DNA of 64,000 bases from the NCBI GenBank assembly GCA_002869145.1, contig PKTM01000019.1:128486-192485 (forward strand), given 5' to 3'. The notes under the pieces were generated by a model. That model was not told the DNA's origin. It ran no database searches and saw nothing but the letters and a program-made list of their open reading frames with translations. The DNA comes from Denitrovibrio sp. (GTDB lineage Bacteria > Chrysiogenota > Deferribacteres > Deferribacterales > Geovibrionaceae). A program made the position numbers and the translations under genes. Below are positions 45,306-54,477 of the stretch, piece after piece; within the stretch, counting starts at the first letter, position 1; each line of letters begins with the position of its first letter.

Positions 45306-45785
45306 ATGAGTTTTATAATTACTTTTCTTTCGGTCTTGATATTCTGGATTCTGCTGTCGGGTGAATTTTCCGGTTTACTGCTAGGATTTGCTGTGCTGTA
45401 CAGCCTTCTTGTTGCTTATTTCACACATGACCTATTTGTGGAGAAATTTCGCGGTTACAAAATCAGACAGTTTGTTAAGTTTCTCCTTTATATACCATGG
45501 CTTCTCTGGCAGATTATCATTGCTAATGTCCAGATTGTGCGTATTGTGATCGACCCTAAAATGCCTATAGACCCTGAAATGGTATATTGCAAAACCTCAC
45601 TCAAAACAGACCTAGGACTTACCTTACTTGGTAACTCCATAACTCTTACTCCGGGAACAGTTACCGTTGACATAGGTGATGGGGAAATTCTTGTTCATGG
45701 AATAGGCGAAGACCACAAACTTGCTATTATTGATCAGGAAATTGAGAAGAAGATAATTGAGATAGAAGGGACTGACAATGTTTAA
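45306..45785 (+). CDS. mnhE: Mrp-type cation/proton antiporter subunit E
   Basis: A 159-residue membrane protein of the MnhE/MrpE family: two hydrophobic segments near the N-terminus (FLSVLIFWILLSGEFSG), then the soluble part with VIDPKMPIDPEMVYCKTSLK and LLGNSITLTPGTVTVDI, which is the family signature. It opens an eleven-gene membrane complex. 200 bases upstream contain no gene and no clear promoter. It overlaps mnhF by 8 bases. Confidence 0.93.
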   Translation: MSFIITFLSVLIFWILLSGEFSGLLLGFAVLYSLLVAYFTHDLFVEKFRGYKIRQFVKFLLYIPWLLWQIIIANVQIVRIVIDPKMPIDPEMVYCKTSLKTDLGLTLLGNSITLTPGTVTVDIGDGEILVHGIGEDHKLAIIDQEIEKKIIEIEGTDNV

Positions 45786-46032
45786 TACTGCTGCGATAAT
45801 AATTATTCTTGCTTCTGCAATTGTGCTTTTCCGAGCTATTAAGGGGCCTACTGTATTTGACCGTATTTTATCTGTTAACCTTTTGGGTACAAAAACAGTA
45901 GTTATTCTTGCATTGATAGGCTATATCTTCGAGCGTCCGCATTTTATGGACCTTGCACTCGTGTACGCTCTCATAAACTTCATTGGAACAGTTGCGTTGC
46001 TTAGATACGTTGACAAAGGACGGTTGGACTAA
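45778..46032 (+). CDS. mnhF: Mrp-type antiporter subunit F
   Basis: An 84-residue protein with three hydrophobic segments and the MnhF core FRAIKGPTVFDRILSVNLLGTK (first residues of the motif near 19). Small Mrp subunits F and G are needed for complex assembly. It overlaps mnhE, and mnhG follows after 31 bases. Confidence 0.92.
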   Translation: MFNTAAIIIILASAIVLFRAIKGPTVFDRILSVNLLGTKTVVILALIGYIFERPHFMDLALVYALINFIGTVALLRYVDKGRLD

Positions 46033-46063
46033 TGACTATTTGTAACAGATGTCGGGGTAAGCT

Positions 46064-46375
46064 GTGGATATTATAACAATTATTAGCGGTATATTTATAT
46101 TTGCCGGATGCTTTTTCATCGTAATAGCATCTATAGGTGTTTTGCGTCTTCCTGACTTTTATACCAGACTTCATGCAGCTGGCAAAGCGGATACTCTTGG
46201 ACAGGGCTTAATATTCCTTGGACTGATTATCTATGAAGGTTTTAATCTTATCTCTTTAAAAATGCTTTTTATCGTGATTTTTATATTTATTGCTAACCCA
46301 ACAGCCACACATGCTGCTGCAAAGGCTGCTTTTATATCCGGACTGAAACCTTGGAGGAAAAAAGATGATAATTGA
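46064..46375 (+). CDS. mnhG: Mrp-type antiporter subunit G
   Basis: A 103-residue protein with the MnhG/PhaG signature IGVLRLPDFYTRLHAAGKADTLG and three hydrophobic segments. It starts with GTG behind a CGGGGT site. The stop overlaps the next start by 11 bases. It is of normal length for MnhG. Confidence 0.93.
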   Translation: MDIITIISGIFIFAGCFFIVIASIGVLRLPDFYTRLHAAGKADTLGQGLIFLGLIIYEGFNLISLKMLFIVIFIFIANPTATHAAAKAAFISGLKPWRKKDDN

Positions 46376-46910
46376 TTTTCTTCTCCTCATGTTTCTTATC
46401 GTAATTGCAATTGCAGCACTTCAGATGAAAGACATACTGAATTCTATAATGCTGCTTGGAGCCTACAGCTTATATATGGCTCTTGTCTGGACTTATCTGG
46501 ATGCTGTTGATGTGGCGTTCACCGAGGCATCTGTAGGCGCCGGTATTACCACAGTTCTTATGATAGCTGCGCTGACGCATACTACCAGATTAGAAGTTAA
46601 AGCAAAGAACGGCCCTTATAAAAGACCTCTTTTTTCTAAAATACTGCCCCTCGCAGTGGTTCTGGCTACAGGAGCACTTCTTTTTTACGGTTCTATGGAT
46701 ATGCCTGTTTTCGGCGATCCGACTGCGCCGGCTCATACGCATGTTGCACCTGAGTACATAGAACGGGCGCATCACGAAACAGGATCATATAATATCGTTA
46801 CTTCAATACTCGCAAGCTATAGAGGCTTTGATACACTTGGCGAGACCACTGTTGTTTTCACCGCCGGAATATGTCTTATTCTGCTTCTCAGAAGGGGGGC
46901 TAAAAAATGA
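46365..46910 (+). CDS. MbhD/MbhE-like subunit (DUF4040), MrpA C-terminal equivalent
   Basis: A 181-residue membrane protein. Residues 1-70 fit the DUF4040/MbhD domain (MKDILNSIMLLGAYSL and VAFTEASVGAGI), and the C-terminal part, with a periplasmic loop rich in His, resembles MbhE. In Mrp complexes of many bacteria these domains are the end of the large subunit A; here, as in archaeal Mbh, they are a separate gene. A long soluble loop (about 115-155) and a last hydrophobic segment are visible. It overlaps its neighbours on both sides. Confidence 0.85.
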   Translation: MIIDFLLLMFLIVIAIAALQMKDILNSIMLLGAYSLYMALVWTYLDAVDVAFTEASVGAGITTVLMIAALTHTTRLEVKAKNGPYKRPLFSKILPLAVVLATGALLFYGSMDMPVFGDPTAPAHTHVAPEYIERAHHETGSYNIVTSILASYRGFDTLGETTVVFTAGICLILLLRRGAKK

Positions 46911-47329
46911 ATGAAAATGTTATTATCCGTACAGTAACCCAGATAATGCTGCCGTTTATCCAAATATTCGGGCTTTATGTTATAGCACACGGCGAAGTTG
47001 GCCCCGGTGGCGGTTTTCAGGGCGGAGTTATCTTAGGCGCCAGTGTGATCCTTATTTCTTTAGTACTGGGTAAAAAGGAAGCCAGAAAGCGGCTCAGCAT
47101 GAAGTGGAATGATGTTTTCAATTCTACTGGTGTGCTTGTCTACGCAGGAATAGGTTTTATCTGCCTTTTTTTAGGCGGGAGTTTTCTGGAATATGGAGTT
47201 CTCCCTTTCGGAAGCGCAGAAAAAGGCAATCATCTCGGTATGGTCGGTATTGAGATAGGAGTCGGTATTACTGTTGCCGCTGTTATGACAACTATATTCT
47301 TTGAAGCATCGGAGAAAGATGATGATTGA
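46907..47329 (+). CDS. mnhB: Mrp-type antiporter subunit B
   Basis: A 140-residue protein with four hydrophobic segments and the MnhB signature HGEVGPGGGFQGGVILGA near residue 30. It interacts with the MbhD/E-type subunit upstream. It overlaps both neighbours by a few bases, so the cluster is a single translationally coupled operon. Confidence 0.94.
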   Translation: MNENVIIRTVTQIMLPFIQIFGLYVIAHGEVGPGGGFQGGVILGASVILISLVLGKKEARKRLSMKWNDVFNSTGVLVYAGIGFICLFLGGSFLEYGVLPFGSAEKGNHLGMVGIEIGVGITVAAVMTTIFFEASEKDDD

Positions 47330-47711
47330 GTTTATAGCAGGAAAATATAATTTCTGGATAGCCATTATCCTTATGATGATAGGTTTTTACGGCGTTATCG
47401 CAAAAGGCAATCTGGTTAAAAAAATTATTAGTATGAATATATTTCAGACAGCGGTCTTTCTGTTTTATATTTCAATAGCAGTTGTTGACGGTGGGACAGC
47501 GCCTGTTTTGTGGGACAAAAATGTACCTTTTGACAACCCGCTGCCTCATGTTCTGATACTTACTGCCATTGTGGTTTCTGTAGCTACAACAGCTGTTGCG
47601 CTTGCACTTATTATCAGGATTTACAAAGACTACGGCACGATAGAAGAAGACCATATCCGTGAAATACATACTAAACGTGTCACAGAGGCGAGAAAAAATG
47701 AACTTTGTTGA
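47322..47711 (+). CDS. mnhC: Mrp-type antiporter subunit C (NuoK-like)
   Basis: A 129-residue protein homologous to NuoK: NFWIAIILMMIGFYGVIAKG, then KKIISMNIFQTAVFLFYI and PHVLILTAIVVSVATTAVALAL. Three hydrophobic segments carry the acidic and polar residues of the NuoK type. The ATG at 47322 overlaps the mnhB stop and has a GGAG site at 7 bases; the ATG at 47319 is an alternative. Confidence 0.93.
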   Translation: MIEFIAGKYNFWIAIILMMIGFYGVIAKGNLVKKIISMNIFQTAVFLFYISIAVVDGGTAPVLWDKNVPFDNPLPHVLILTAIVVSVATTAVALALIIRIYKDYGTIEEDHIREIHTKRVTEARKNELC

Positions 47712-49197
47712 ACATTTACATGTACTTATTGTAGCCATCCCATTGCTAGCTGTTCCCATAATCCCTCTGGTAGGACGCCTGCGTTTGGATTTTAGCTGGT
47801 ATTTTACTTTTTTAGCATTATCATTGTCTTTTTTTATGTCTTTGAATCTTTTAATGAATGTCTGGGGATCGGGGCCTGTTTCCTATTTTCTCGGTGGCTG
47901 GCGTCCACCATGGGGCATAGAGTTCCATTTCGATCTGCTGAATTCATTCGTTATGGTGGTGACAACTTTTATAGCTTTTGTCTCTGTTATCTACGCAAAG
48001 CAGAGTGTTGCCAACGAAATCAGTTATGATAAGATCCCAGCTTTTTATGCAGTTTTTGTTCTCTTTTTTGTAGGTCTTTTCGGAATGATAGCAACAGGGG
48101 ATATATTCAACCTGTATGTATTTCTTGAGATCACCTCTCTGGCTGGTTATGCTTTAATTGCCGCCGGAAAACGCCGCTATGCTAAAATGGCCAGTTTTAA
48201 CTACCTTATTTTAGGAACTATAGCCGCAACATTCATTGTTCTTGGTATAGGCTATCTTTACATGGCTACCGGAACACTTAATATGAAAGACCTTGCAGAA
48301 CGTCTTCCAGAGGTTTACGAATCTAGGGTGGTTTTCACAGGGCTTGCTTTTATCATAGTTGGTCTGCTTATCAAAATGGCGGTTTTCCCTCTTCATCTAT
48401 GGCTGCCTGATGCATATAAATATTCCCCTTCTGTGGTAAGTGCGGCTATGGCTGCTACCTCTACAAAGGTTGCTGCATATGTTATGATGCGCATACTCTT
48501 TTCTATATTTAAAATCGAATTTAACGTGATCGGAATACCGATTACAGAGCTTTTCATATATATTTCATCTATTGGAATCATTGTAGGTTCTGTATTGGCT
48601 ATTTCTCAAACCAACATAAAACTTATGCTTGCTTACTCCAGTATAGGACAGATTGGCTATATTGTTCTTGCCGCTGCTATGATGAATCCTGTGGCTCTTT
48701 CCGGTGGAATTATCCATATTCTTAATCACGCACTTATGAAAGGCGGTCTGTTTTTCGTTGTTGGCGCCGTTGCCTATAAACTTGGGACTGAGAAAATCTC
48801 AGATTTTCGAGGTCTAGGCAAACGCATGCCTCTTTCAGCATTTGCCTTTACGATTTTTTCAATGTCTATAGTAGGTGTTCCTCTTACAGTTGGGTTCGTG
48901 AGTAAGTGGTATCTTGTCACTGGGGCTGTTGCTTCAGCGCACTGGTATGTCATCCCTGTTATCCTTTTAAGCTCCCTGCTTACAGCGATATATTTTGGAC
49001 GGATAATCAACTTGATGTATTTCAGCAAAAAACCTGACGAAGGTGAAATTATAAGAAATGAAGCTCCTTTCGGGCTTGTGGCTCCAACACTTGCTGTTGC
49101 CGGCCTTTGCATCTTTTTTGGAATAGCGGCAAGCGTTCCTATTGAGATAGCTGCCAAGGCGGCAGATGCGCTTATCGGAGGTGGGCTGTGGAAATAA
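47698..49197 (+). CDS. mnhD: Mrp-type antiporter large subunit D (first NuoN/MrpD-like)
   Basis: A 499-residue member of the antiporter-like family shared with NuoL/M/N. It has 14 hydrophobic segments. The conserved glutamate lies in FNLYVFLEITSLAGY, and the key lysine and motif PLHLWLPDAY in KMAVFPLHLWLPDAYKYSPS, followed by AATSTKVAAYVMMR. It should carry protons or sodium ions. Two further homologues follow in the same cluster. The start at 47698 overlaps the mnhC end. Confidence 0.93.
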   Translation: MNFVEHLHVLIVAIPLLAVPIIPLVGRLRLDFSWYFTFLALSLSFFMSLNLLMNVWGSGPVSYFLGGWRPPWGIEFHFDLLNSFVMVVTTFIAFVSVIYAKQSVANEISYDKIPAFYAVFVLFFVGLFGMIATGDIFNLYVFLEITSLAGYALIAAGKRRYAKMASFNYLILGTIAATFIVLGIGYLYMATGTLNMKDLAERLPEVYESRVVFTGLAFIIVGLLIKMAVFPLHLWLPDAYKYSPSVVSAAMAATSTKVAAYVMMRILFSIFKIEFNVIGIPITELFIYISSIGIIVGSVLAISQTNIKLMLAYSSIGQIGYIVLAAAMMNPVALSGGIIHILNHALMKGGLFFVVGAVAYKLGTEKISDFRGLGKRMPLSAFAFTIFSMSIVGVPLTVGFVSKWYLVTGAVASAHWYVIPVILLSSLLTAIYFGRIINLMYFSKKPDEGEIIRNEAPFGLVAPTLAVAGLCIFFGIAASVPIEIAAKAADALIGGGLWK

Positions 49198-50678
49198 TCT
49201 ATTCGCCTATACCCCTTTATGCGATGTTGGTTTCTCTTGTAGCTATCATCCCTATATACTTTTCAAAAAACCAGCCTAACGTTCGAGAGTTTTGGACAAT
49301 AGCGGCTGCGGTAATAAAATTCCTTCTTGTTCTTTCTATGGTTCCTGCTGTTTTGAGCGGTCAGGAGATAGTTTTCAAGTTTCTGACGGCATTTCCGGGG
49401 CTTGACATCAAGTTCCGTGTTGATGCGTTGGGGCTCTTCTTTGCTCTTATGGCGTCGTCGCTCTGGATAATAACTTCATTTTACTCTATAAGCTATGTGC
49501 GAGCCATGGACGAACATGCACAGACAAGATATTTTATATGTTTTGCAGGTTCTTTGTCAGCCACAATGGGGGCTGCTTTTGCATCTAACCTTTTTACAAT
49601 GTATATTTTCTATGAAGCTCTGACACTTTTTACATATCCTCTTATTTTACACGAGGAGACAAAAGATGCTTTCAGAGGGGCAAAGATTTATCTTACATAT
49701 CTGCTGGGTACATCCATAGCCTTTTTGCTTCCTGCAATTGTAATTACATATTTTACAACAGGAACTTTGGAGTTTACACCGGGCGGAGTTTTTGGTGCTT
49801 CCCTGAACGGAGGCGCAAGCACAGCTTTAATCACTTTTACATTTTTCCTGTTTATAGCAGGTATTGGAAAAGCGGGAATAATGCCGTTTCACTCATGGCT
49901 GCCTAACGCTATGGTAGCTCCCACACCTGTAAGTTCTCTTCTGCACGCCGTTGCAGTTGTTAAAATGGGTGTGTTTGTAGTTCTGAGAGTTGTGCTTTAC
50001 GTTTTTGGGGTAGATCTGCTGAAAGACATTGGCCTAGGTACGTTTCTGGCATGTTTTGCTTCTATCACCATCATATTTTCTTCACTGATTGCTATGCGTC
50101 AGGACAATATAAAAGCTAGACTGGCATACTCAACCATAAGCCAGCTTTCATATATAGTTGTCGGAGTCTCTCTGCTTAGTCCCGGAGGTATCACAGGCAG
50201 TATAATGCATATGGTTATACATGCTTTTTCAAAAATTACACTTTTCTTCTGGGCTGGCGCGGTGTACGTAGCTCTCCATAAAAAGTATATTAGCGAGATT
50301 GCCGGCATAGGTAAAAAAATGCCTGTCTCGATGGCAGTTTTTACTCTTGGTGCGCTATCATTAATAGGAGTTCCGCCTTTTGCAGGATTTATAAGCAAAT
50401 GGTATCTTGTGAACGGTGCAATACAGTCTGAACTTCTCCCTATTGCAATAGTTTTTGCTACCAGTTCTCTGCTGAATGCCTGCTATTTTATACCTATTAT
50501 CTACATAGCATACTTTAAACCTCTGCCTGAGGGTGTATCTGATGAAGTGCAGGAAGCTCCGCTTATGATTCTCATACCTATGATCATAACTGCAGCGATG
50601 ACTCTGATTCTGTTTTTCGCACCTTCCATTTTTATGGATATGGCGGAGATAGCGGTACAGAGTGTAACTGGAAATTAA
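49188..50678 (+). CDS. mnhD: Mrp-type antiporter large subunit D (second copy)
   Basis: A 496-residue homologue of the antiporter subunits. The conserved glutamate is in FYEALTLFTYPLI, the lysine in GKAGIMPFHSWLPNAM, and a further lysine in HAVAVVKMGVFVVLRV. It has about 14 hydrophobic segments. It starts with GTG behind a GGAGGTGG site and overlaps its neighbour by 10 bases. It probably forms a second ion channel unit beside the first. Confidence 0.92.
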   Translation: MEIIYSPIPLYAMLVSLVAIIPIYFSKNQPNVREFWTIAAAVIKFLLVLSMVPAVLSGQEIVFKFLTAFPGLDIKFRVDALGLFFALMASSLWIITSFYSISYVRAMDEHAQTRYFICFAGSLSATMGAAFASNLFTMYIFYEALTLFTYPLILHEETKDAFRGAKIYLTYLLGTSIAFLLPAIVITYFTTGTLEFTPGGVFGASLNGGASTALITFTFFLFIAGIGKAGIMPFHSWLPNAMVAPTPVSSLLHAVAVVKMGVFVVLRVVLYVFGVDLLKDIGLGTFLACFASITIIFSSLIAMRQDNIKARLAYSTISQLSYIVVGVSLLSPGGITGSIMHMVIHAFSKITLFFWAGAVYVALHKKYISEIAGIGKKMPVSMAVFTLGALSLIGVPPFAGFISKWYLVNGAIQSELLPIAIVFATSSLLNACYFIPIIYIAYFKPLPEGVSDEVQEAPLMILIPMIITAAMTLILFFAPSIFMDMAEIAVQSVTGN

Positions 50679-50690
50679 AGGTGAATAATT

Positions 50691-50834
50691 ATGGATAAAC
50701 AGCCTCATGAAGAGCTTTATGAATTAAAACACGACCCTATTCCGGGGTATAGAAAAATTTTCAATGTGGTATTTGCTGCTTTCAGTGTGTACCTTCTGAT
50801 AATACTTTTCTTAACTTTTGGTGGAGCTAAGTGA
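50691..50834 (+). CDS. Small single-helix membrane protein of the antiporter cluster
   Basis: A 47-residue protein with a charged N-terminal part (DKQPHEELYELKHDP) and one transmembrane helix (about 23-42). It starts at ATG 50691, behind an AAAGGTG site, and its TGA overlaps the next ATG (ATGA). The strict packing of the cluster supports it as a real gene. I know no family for it. Confidence 0.72.
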   Translation: MDKQPHEELYELKHDPIPGYRKIFNVVFAAFSVYLLIILFLTFGGAK

Positions 50835-51097
50835 TGAGTAACAATACAAATCAGGAAGAGAAAAAATATATATTTGATAATCCTAAAAACCTTAAACGGC
50901 TGTTGACAGTCTTCTACAGTCTTTGTGTGGTATTTTTTGCCTTAGATATTTTTGTGTATAAACACATATATTTTGACAGTGAAAAATGGCCAGGCTTTTA
51001 CTCTGTGTATGGCTTTGTTGCATGTGTTGTGTTGGTGTTAGTATCAAAATATATACTTCGCCCTTTAGTTATGAGAAAGGAAGACTACTATGAATAA
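50834..51097 (+). CDS. Small two-helix membrane protein of the antiporter cluster
   Basis: An 87-residue protein with a polar start (SNNTNQEEKKYIFDNPKNL) and two hydrophobic segments (about 22-40 and 54-72). The ATG at 50834 overlaps the stop of the gene before it, and its end overlaps the third large subunit by 8 bases. It is probably a small accessory subunit; no motif gives its function. Confidence 0.75.
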   Translation: MSNNTNQEEKKYIFDNPKNLKRLLTVFYSLCVVFFALDIFVYKHIYFDSEKWPGFYSVYGFVACVVLVLVSKYILRPLVMRKEDYYE

Positions 51098-52871
51098 TTT
51101 TTTTATTCCGCCCGCATTTGTTTTTATAATTGCTGCTGCATTTCTGCCGCTTTTTTCTGGCAAAGTGCGTAGTGTATATCTTCTTTTAATTCCGGTAGTA
51201 GGATTTGCTAATCTTATCAACATTCCTCATGGAAATTTTTGGGCATACAGTTTTCTGGATTATGGACTGCATCTTATAAGGGTTGACAAGGTTAGCCTTC
51301 TTTTTGGCTATGCGTTCCATCTCATCACTTTTGTCACACTTATCTACGCACTTAATTTTAAAAGAAACATGGAGTATGTTGCAGGTCTGATATATGCTGG
51401 CGGTGCTCTGGGTGCTGTTTTTGCAGGTGATTTGATTACTCTTTTTATATTCTGGGAACTTATGACCATCAGCTCTACATTTCTTGTTTGGGCTAGAGGG
51501 ACAGAAAGCTCAATAGGTTCCGGTTATCGATATATGCTTGTTCACCTTTTGGGTGGTCTTGTTCTGCTGATAGGCATCATTCTGCACGGGCAGGAAACAG
51601 GGTCTATGGCATTTAACCACATAGGTCTGGGCACTGTCGGAAGTTATTTTATCTTTTTCGGGTTCGGAGTTAACTGTGCGTGGCCTTTTCTACACTCCTG
51701 GCTCACTGATGCATATCCCGAAGCTAGTATAGCCGGCACAGTATTTTTGAGTGCTTTCACTACTAAGACAGCTGTCTATGCACTTGCTAGAGGCTACGCA
51801 GGCACAGATGCACTCATATGGATCGGCGTTGGCATGGCTGCTTTCCCGATTTTTTATGCTGTTATCGAAAACGATCTAAGGCGCGTTCTTGCTTACAGTC
51901 TTATCAACCAGGTCGGCTTTATGGTTGTTGGGATAGGTATAGGTACAGAACTGGCTGTTAACGGAGCTCTGGCTCACGTTTTTACAGACATTATGTTCAA
52001 AGCTCTTCTTTTCATGGGTATGGGCGCTGTTTTGTATCGCACAGGAAAAATCAAAGCAACAGAACTTGGCGGTCTTTACAAATACATGCCTTATACCACC
52101 ATATTTACAATTGTAGGAGCGGCTTCAATATCGGCATTTCCTCTATTCAGCGCATTTGCAAGTAAGTCTATGGTGATGTCTGCTGCCGTACACGAGAGCC
52201 TTTATTTTGTTTGGCTGGTTCTTCTGTTTGCTTCTGCTGGTGTTTTTCACCATGCCGGTATAAAGATCCCGTTTTTCGCATTTTTCGGGCACGACAGCGG
52301 CCTTAAACCGAAAGAAGCCCCTATGAATATGCTTATAGCGATGGGTATTCTTGCTTTTTTAAACATTTTTATAGGTACGTTCCCATCGTTTTTATACAAT
52401 CTGCTCCCTTATCCTGTTGAATATAAGCCCTACACAGCAGATCATGTTATTTTCCAGCTTCAGATACTGCTATTTTCAGCTCTTGCGTTCACACTGCTAC
52501 TGCGTGCGGGGATATATCCGGCAGAAATACGTTCTACCAATATCGACTCTGACTGGACCTACAGAAGAGGCTACCGTGCTTTTCTCTGGCTTATCGATAA
52601 GCCGGTACTCGGTTTTATGAACTATATGAAAAAACTCTTCTTTGAGTCTATTCCCGGAAAACTGAAGCATTTCAGCAAAAACCCAATGGCGATCATAATG
52701 CTTACATTTTCTAATTCAGAGTCACGTAAGCATATTACTGATTGTATTATTAATGAAGAAGATGCATATCTTGAGAGTATGAATATACATTGGTCAATAG
52801 GACTTTCAGTAATACTGATAATTGCATTTCTGGTAATATACCTGCTTGTTTTCATGATATCACTGCTGTAG
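51090..52871 (+). CDS. Mrp-type antiporter large subunit D-like (third, 593 residues)
   Basis: The longest of the three antiporter-like subunits, with a C-terminal extension (about 500-593) bearing a lateral charged stretch and a last hydrophobic helix, in the style of NuoL. The conserved glutamate is in FIFWELMTISSTFLVW, and FLHSWLTDAYPEASIAGTVF and SAFTTKTAVYALARG are clear. At the place where homologues have lysine before PxxHxWL, this protein has GFGVNCAWPFLHSWL, that is asparagine/cysteine. That might change ion transport through this unit. Confidence 0.9.
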   Translation: MNNFFIPPAFVFIIAAAFLPLFSGKVRSVYLLLIPVVGFANLINIPHGNFWAYSFLDYGLHLIRVDKVSLLFGYAFHLITFVTLIYALNFKRNMEYVAGLIYAGGALGAVFAGDLITLFIFWELMTISSTFLVWARGTESSIGSGYRYMLVHLLGGLVLLIGIILHGQETGSMAFNHIGLGTVGSYFIFFGFGVNCAWPFLHSWLTDAYPEASIAGTVFLSAFTTKTAVYALARGYAGTDALIWIGVGMAAFPIFYAVIENDLRRVLAYSLINQVGFMVVGIGIGTELAVNGALAHVFTDIMFKALLFMGMGAVLYRTGKIKATELGGLYKYMPYTTIFTIVGAASISAFPLFSAFASKSMVMSAAVHESLYFVWLVLLFASAGVFHHAGIKIPFFAFFGHDSGLKPKEAPMNMLIAMGILAFLNIFIGTFPSFLYNLLPYPVEYKPYTADHVIFQLQILLFSALAFTLLLRAGIYPAEIRSTNIDSDWTYRRGYRAFLWLIDKPVLGFMNYMKKLFFESIPGKLKHFSKNPMAIIMLTFSNSESRKHITDCIINEEDAYLESMNIHWSIGLSVILIIAFLVIYLLVFMISLL

Positions 52872-52917
52872 GCGAATTTAATAGCCGACAGATGATAAAA
52901 AACACATATGAACATCC

Positions 52918-52945
52918 AAAGCCTCGTTTCAAGTAACGGGGCTTT
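52918..52945 (+). terminator. Possible terminator of the antiporter operon
   Basis: AAAGCCTCGTT and AACGGGGCTTT form an 11-bp stem with one T-G wobble and a 6-base loop. Only three T and then TACGTTATT follow, so termination strength is uncertain. Confidence 0.6.
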
Positions 52946-53031
52946 ACGTTATTAAGAAACATACTTTTTATTAAGGTGTATAAACCTGAACAATGTAAAA
53001 TCATTTTGTAATCGCAGCATTTTTAAATTAT

Positions 53032-53060
53032 ATAAATATTAATAATATGATAATATTTAT
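53032..53060. repeat. Perfect 10-bp inverted repeat upstream of the GGDEF regulator
   Basis: ATAAATATTA and TAATATTTAT surround a 9-base spacer, 21 to 49 bases upstream of the start codon. It lies where a repressor or the transcription start would be. AT-rich palindromes can arise by chance in such leaders. Confidence 0.4.
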
Positions 53061-53080
53061 TTATAATAAGTCGGTGAATA

Positions 53081-54385
53081 ATGAAAGATGAATTAATTTC
53101 TGAAATCTGTATCTTTTATGTAGAAGATGAACCTATGATCCGTGAGGGCTTTGTCCGTTTTCTGCGCAGAAGAACCGATAATATCCATGTTTTCGAGAAC
53201 GGAAAACTAGCTCTGGATTCATTTGATGAACTTTGTCCAGACCTCATCATAACAGACATCCGTATGCCTGTTATGGACGGACTTGAGATGGCGTATAATA
53301 TCAAAAAGAAAAATCCTAACATCCCTATTATCGTGACTACAGGGCACAACGACGAAGATCTTTTCCTGAAATCTATCGACATAGGCATAGACAAATATAT
53401 AAAAAAACCTGTTAATTTTTCTGAGCTTATTGAAACTATTAAGAAGATATCCTCATCGATAGCCCATGAAAAAGAGTTGGAGCAGCAGCGTAACTTTCTT
53501 AAAGAGGTTATGGACCTGAATCCAAACCTTGTGATAACTACTAACGGTATAAGATGTACTTACTTAAATGAGTCCTTTAAGCAATATTTGGGCGTAAATG
53601 ATGTTGAGGAGTATATTGCGAAATATGACAATATCAATAACGTTCTTGTGCATAAAGAGGGCATGTTTTACTACGGGAAGCTACCCAGAGAGTGGATAGC
53701 TGACACTCTTTCGGAACATTTAGAAAACAGAGTGGTTGTTATGAAACCAAAATGCGACAATGAGCAGGAGGAATCCACATATCTGCTGAATGTTAAAACC
53801 GTGCCTGGGAAAGACGAATGGCTGCTCTCTTTTACTGATGTGACTACATTAGAGAACGAGAAACAGATATATCGAATGCTTTCTCAGCAGGATCCTTTGA
53901 CAAAAATATATAATAGAAAGAAGTTTTTTGAAGAAGTTGACAAAGAGCTTGAAAGGGTAAACAGGTACGGCCAGTCTCTTTCTATTCTTATGTTTGATGT
54001 TGACCATTTCAAATCTGTAAATGATAAGCACGGGCACGTTGTGGGCGACAGGGTTCTCATAAAGCTGACAGAAATTGTCCGCAAGAACATACGTAAAACA
54101 GACGTCTTTGCAAGGTACGGCGGTGAAGAATTCGCACTGCTTATGCCTGGGACAGACATAAAAGGTGCAGTGGAGAAAGCCGAAAGCATAAGAGAGGCTA
54201 TCAGTTCGTTTACTTTTGAGAAATGCGGAGTTGTTACATGCAGTTTTGGTGCAGCGGTATATTTTAAAGAGGACACAGTTGACAGTTTTGTTCAAAAAGC
54301 CGATATAGCTCTCTACAAAGCGAAAGATTGCGGCCGTAACAACGTTCAGATTTTCGACAAAGGTTCGTTTGAGTGCACCACGTGA
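53081..54385 (+). CDS. Response regulator with GGDEF (diguanylate cyclase) output
   Basis: A 434-residue protein: receiver domain (about 1-125; phospho-acceptor Asp59 in DLIITDIRMPVMDG and the conserved Lys in IDKYIKKPV), a linker with a PAS-like part (about 135-255), then a GGDEF domain (about 270-430). The active loop is RYGGEEFALL, and RKTD before it matches the RxxD inhibitory site for product feedback. It makes cyclic-di-GMP when phosphorylated. No sensor kinase is adjacent, so its partner lies elsewhere. Confidence 0.93.
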   Translation: MKDELISEICIFYVEDEPMIREGFVRFLRRRTDNIHVFENGKLALDSFDELCPDLIITDIRMPVMDGLEMAYNIKKKNPNIPIIVTTGHNDEDLFLKSIDIGIDKYIKKPVNFSELIETIKKISSSIAHEKELEQQRNFLKEVMDLNPNLVITTNGIRCTYLNESFKQYLGVNDVEEYIAKYDNINNVLVHKEGMFYYGKLPREWIADTLSEHLENRVVVMKPKCDNEQEESTYLLNVKTVPGKDEWLLSFTDVTTLENEKQIYRMLSQQDPLTKIYNRKKFFEEVDKELERVNRYGQSLSILMFDVDHFKSVNDKHGHVVGDRVLIKLTEIVRKNIRKTDVFARYGGEEFALLMPGTDIKGAVEKAESIREAISSFTFEKCGVVTCSFGAAVYFKEDTVDSFVQKADIALYKAKDCGRNNVQIFDKGSFECTT

Positions 54386-54477
54386 CAAGCTAGTTATATA
54401 TTGATAAATAACACCTTATATGTTACCTTTTCTACACTTCAAAAATATGCCGTTTCATAACAGGAGCAGCTTTAATA

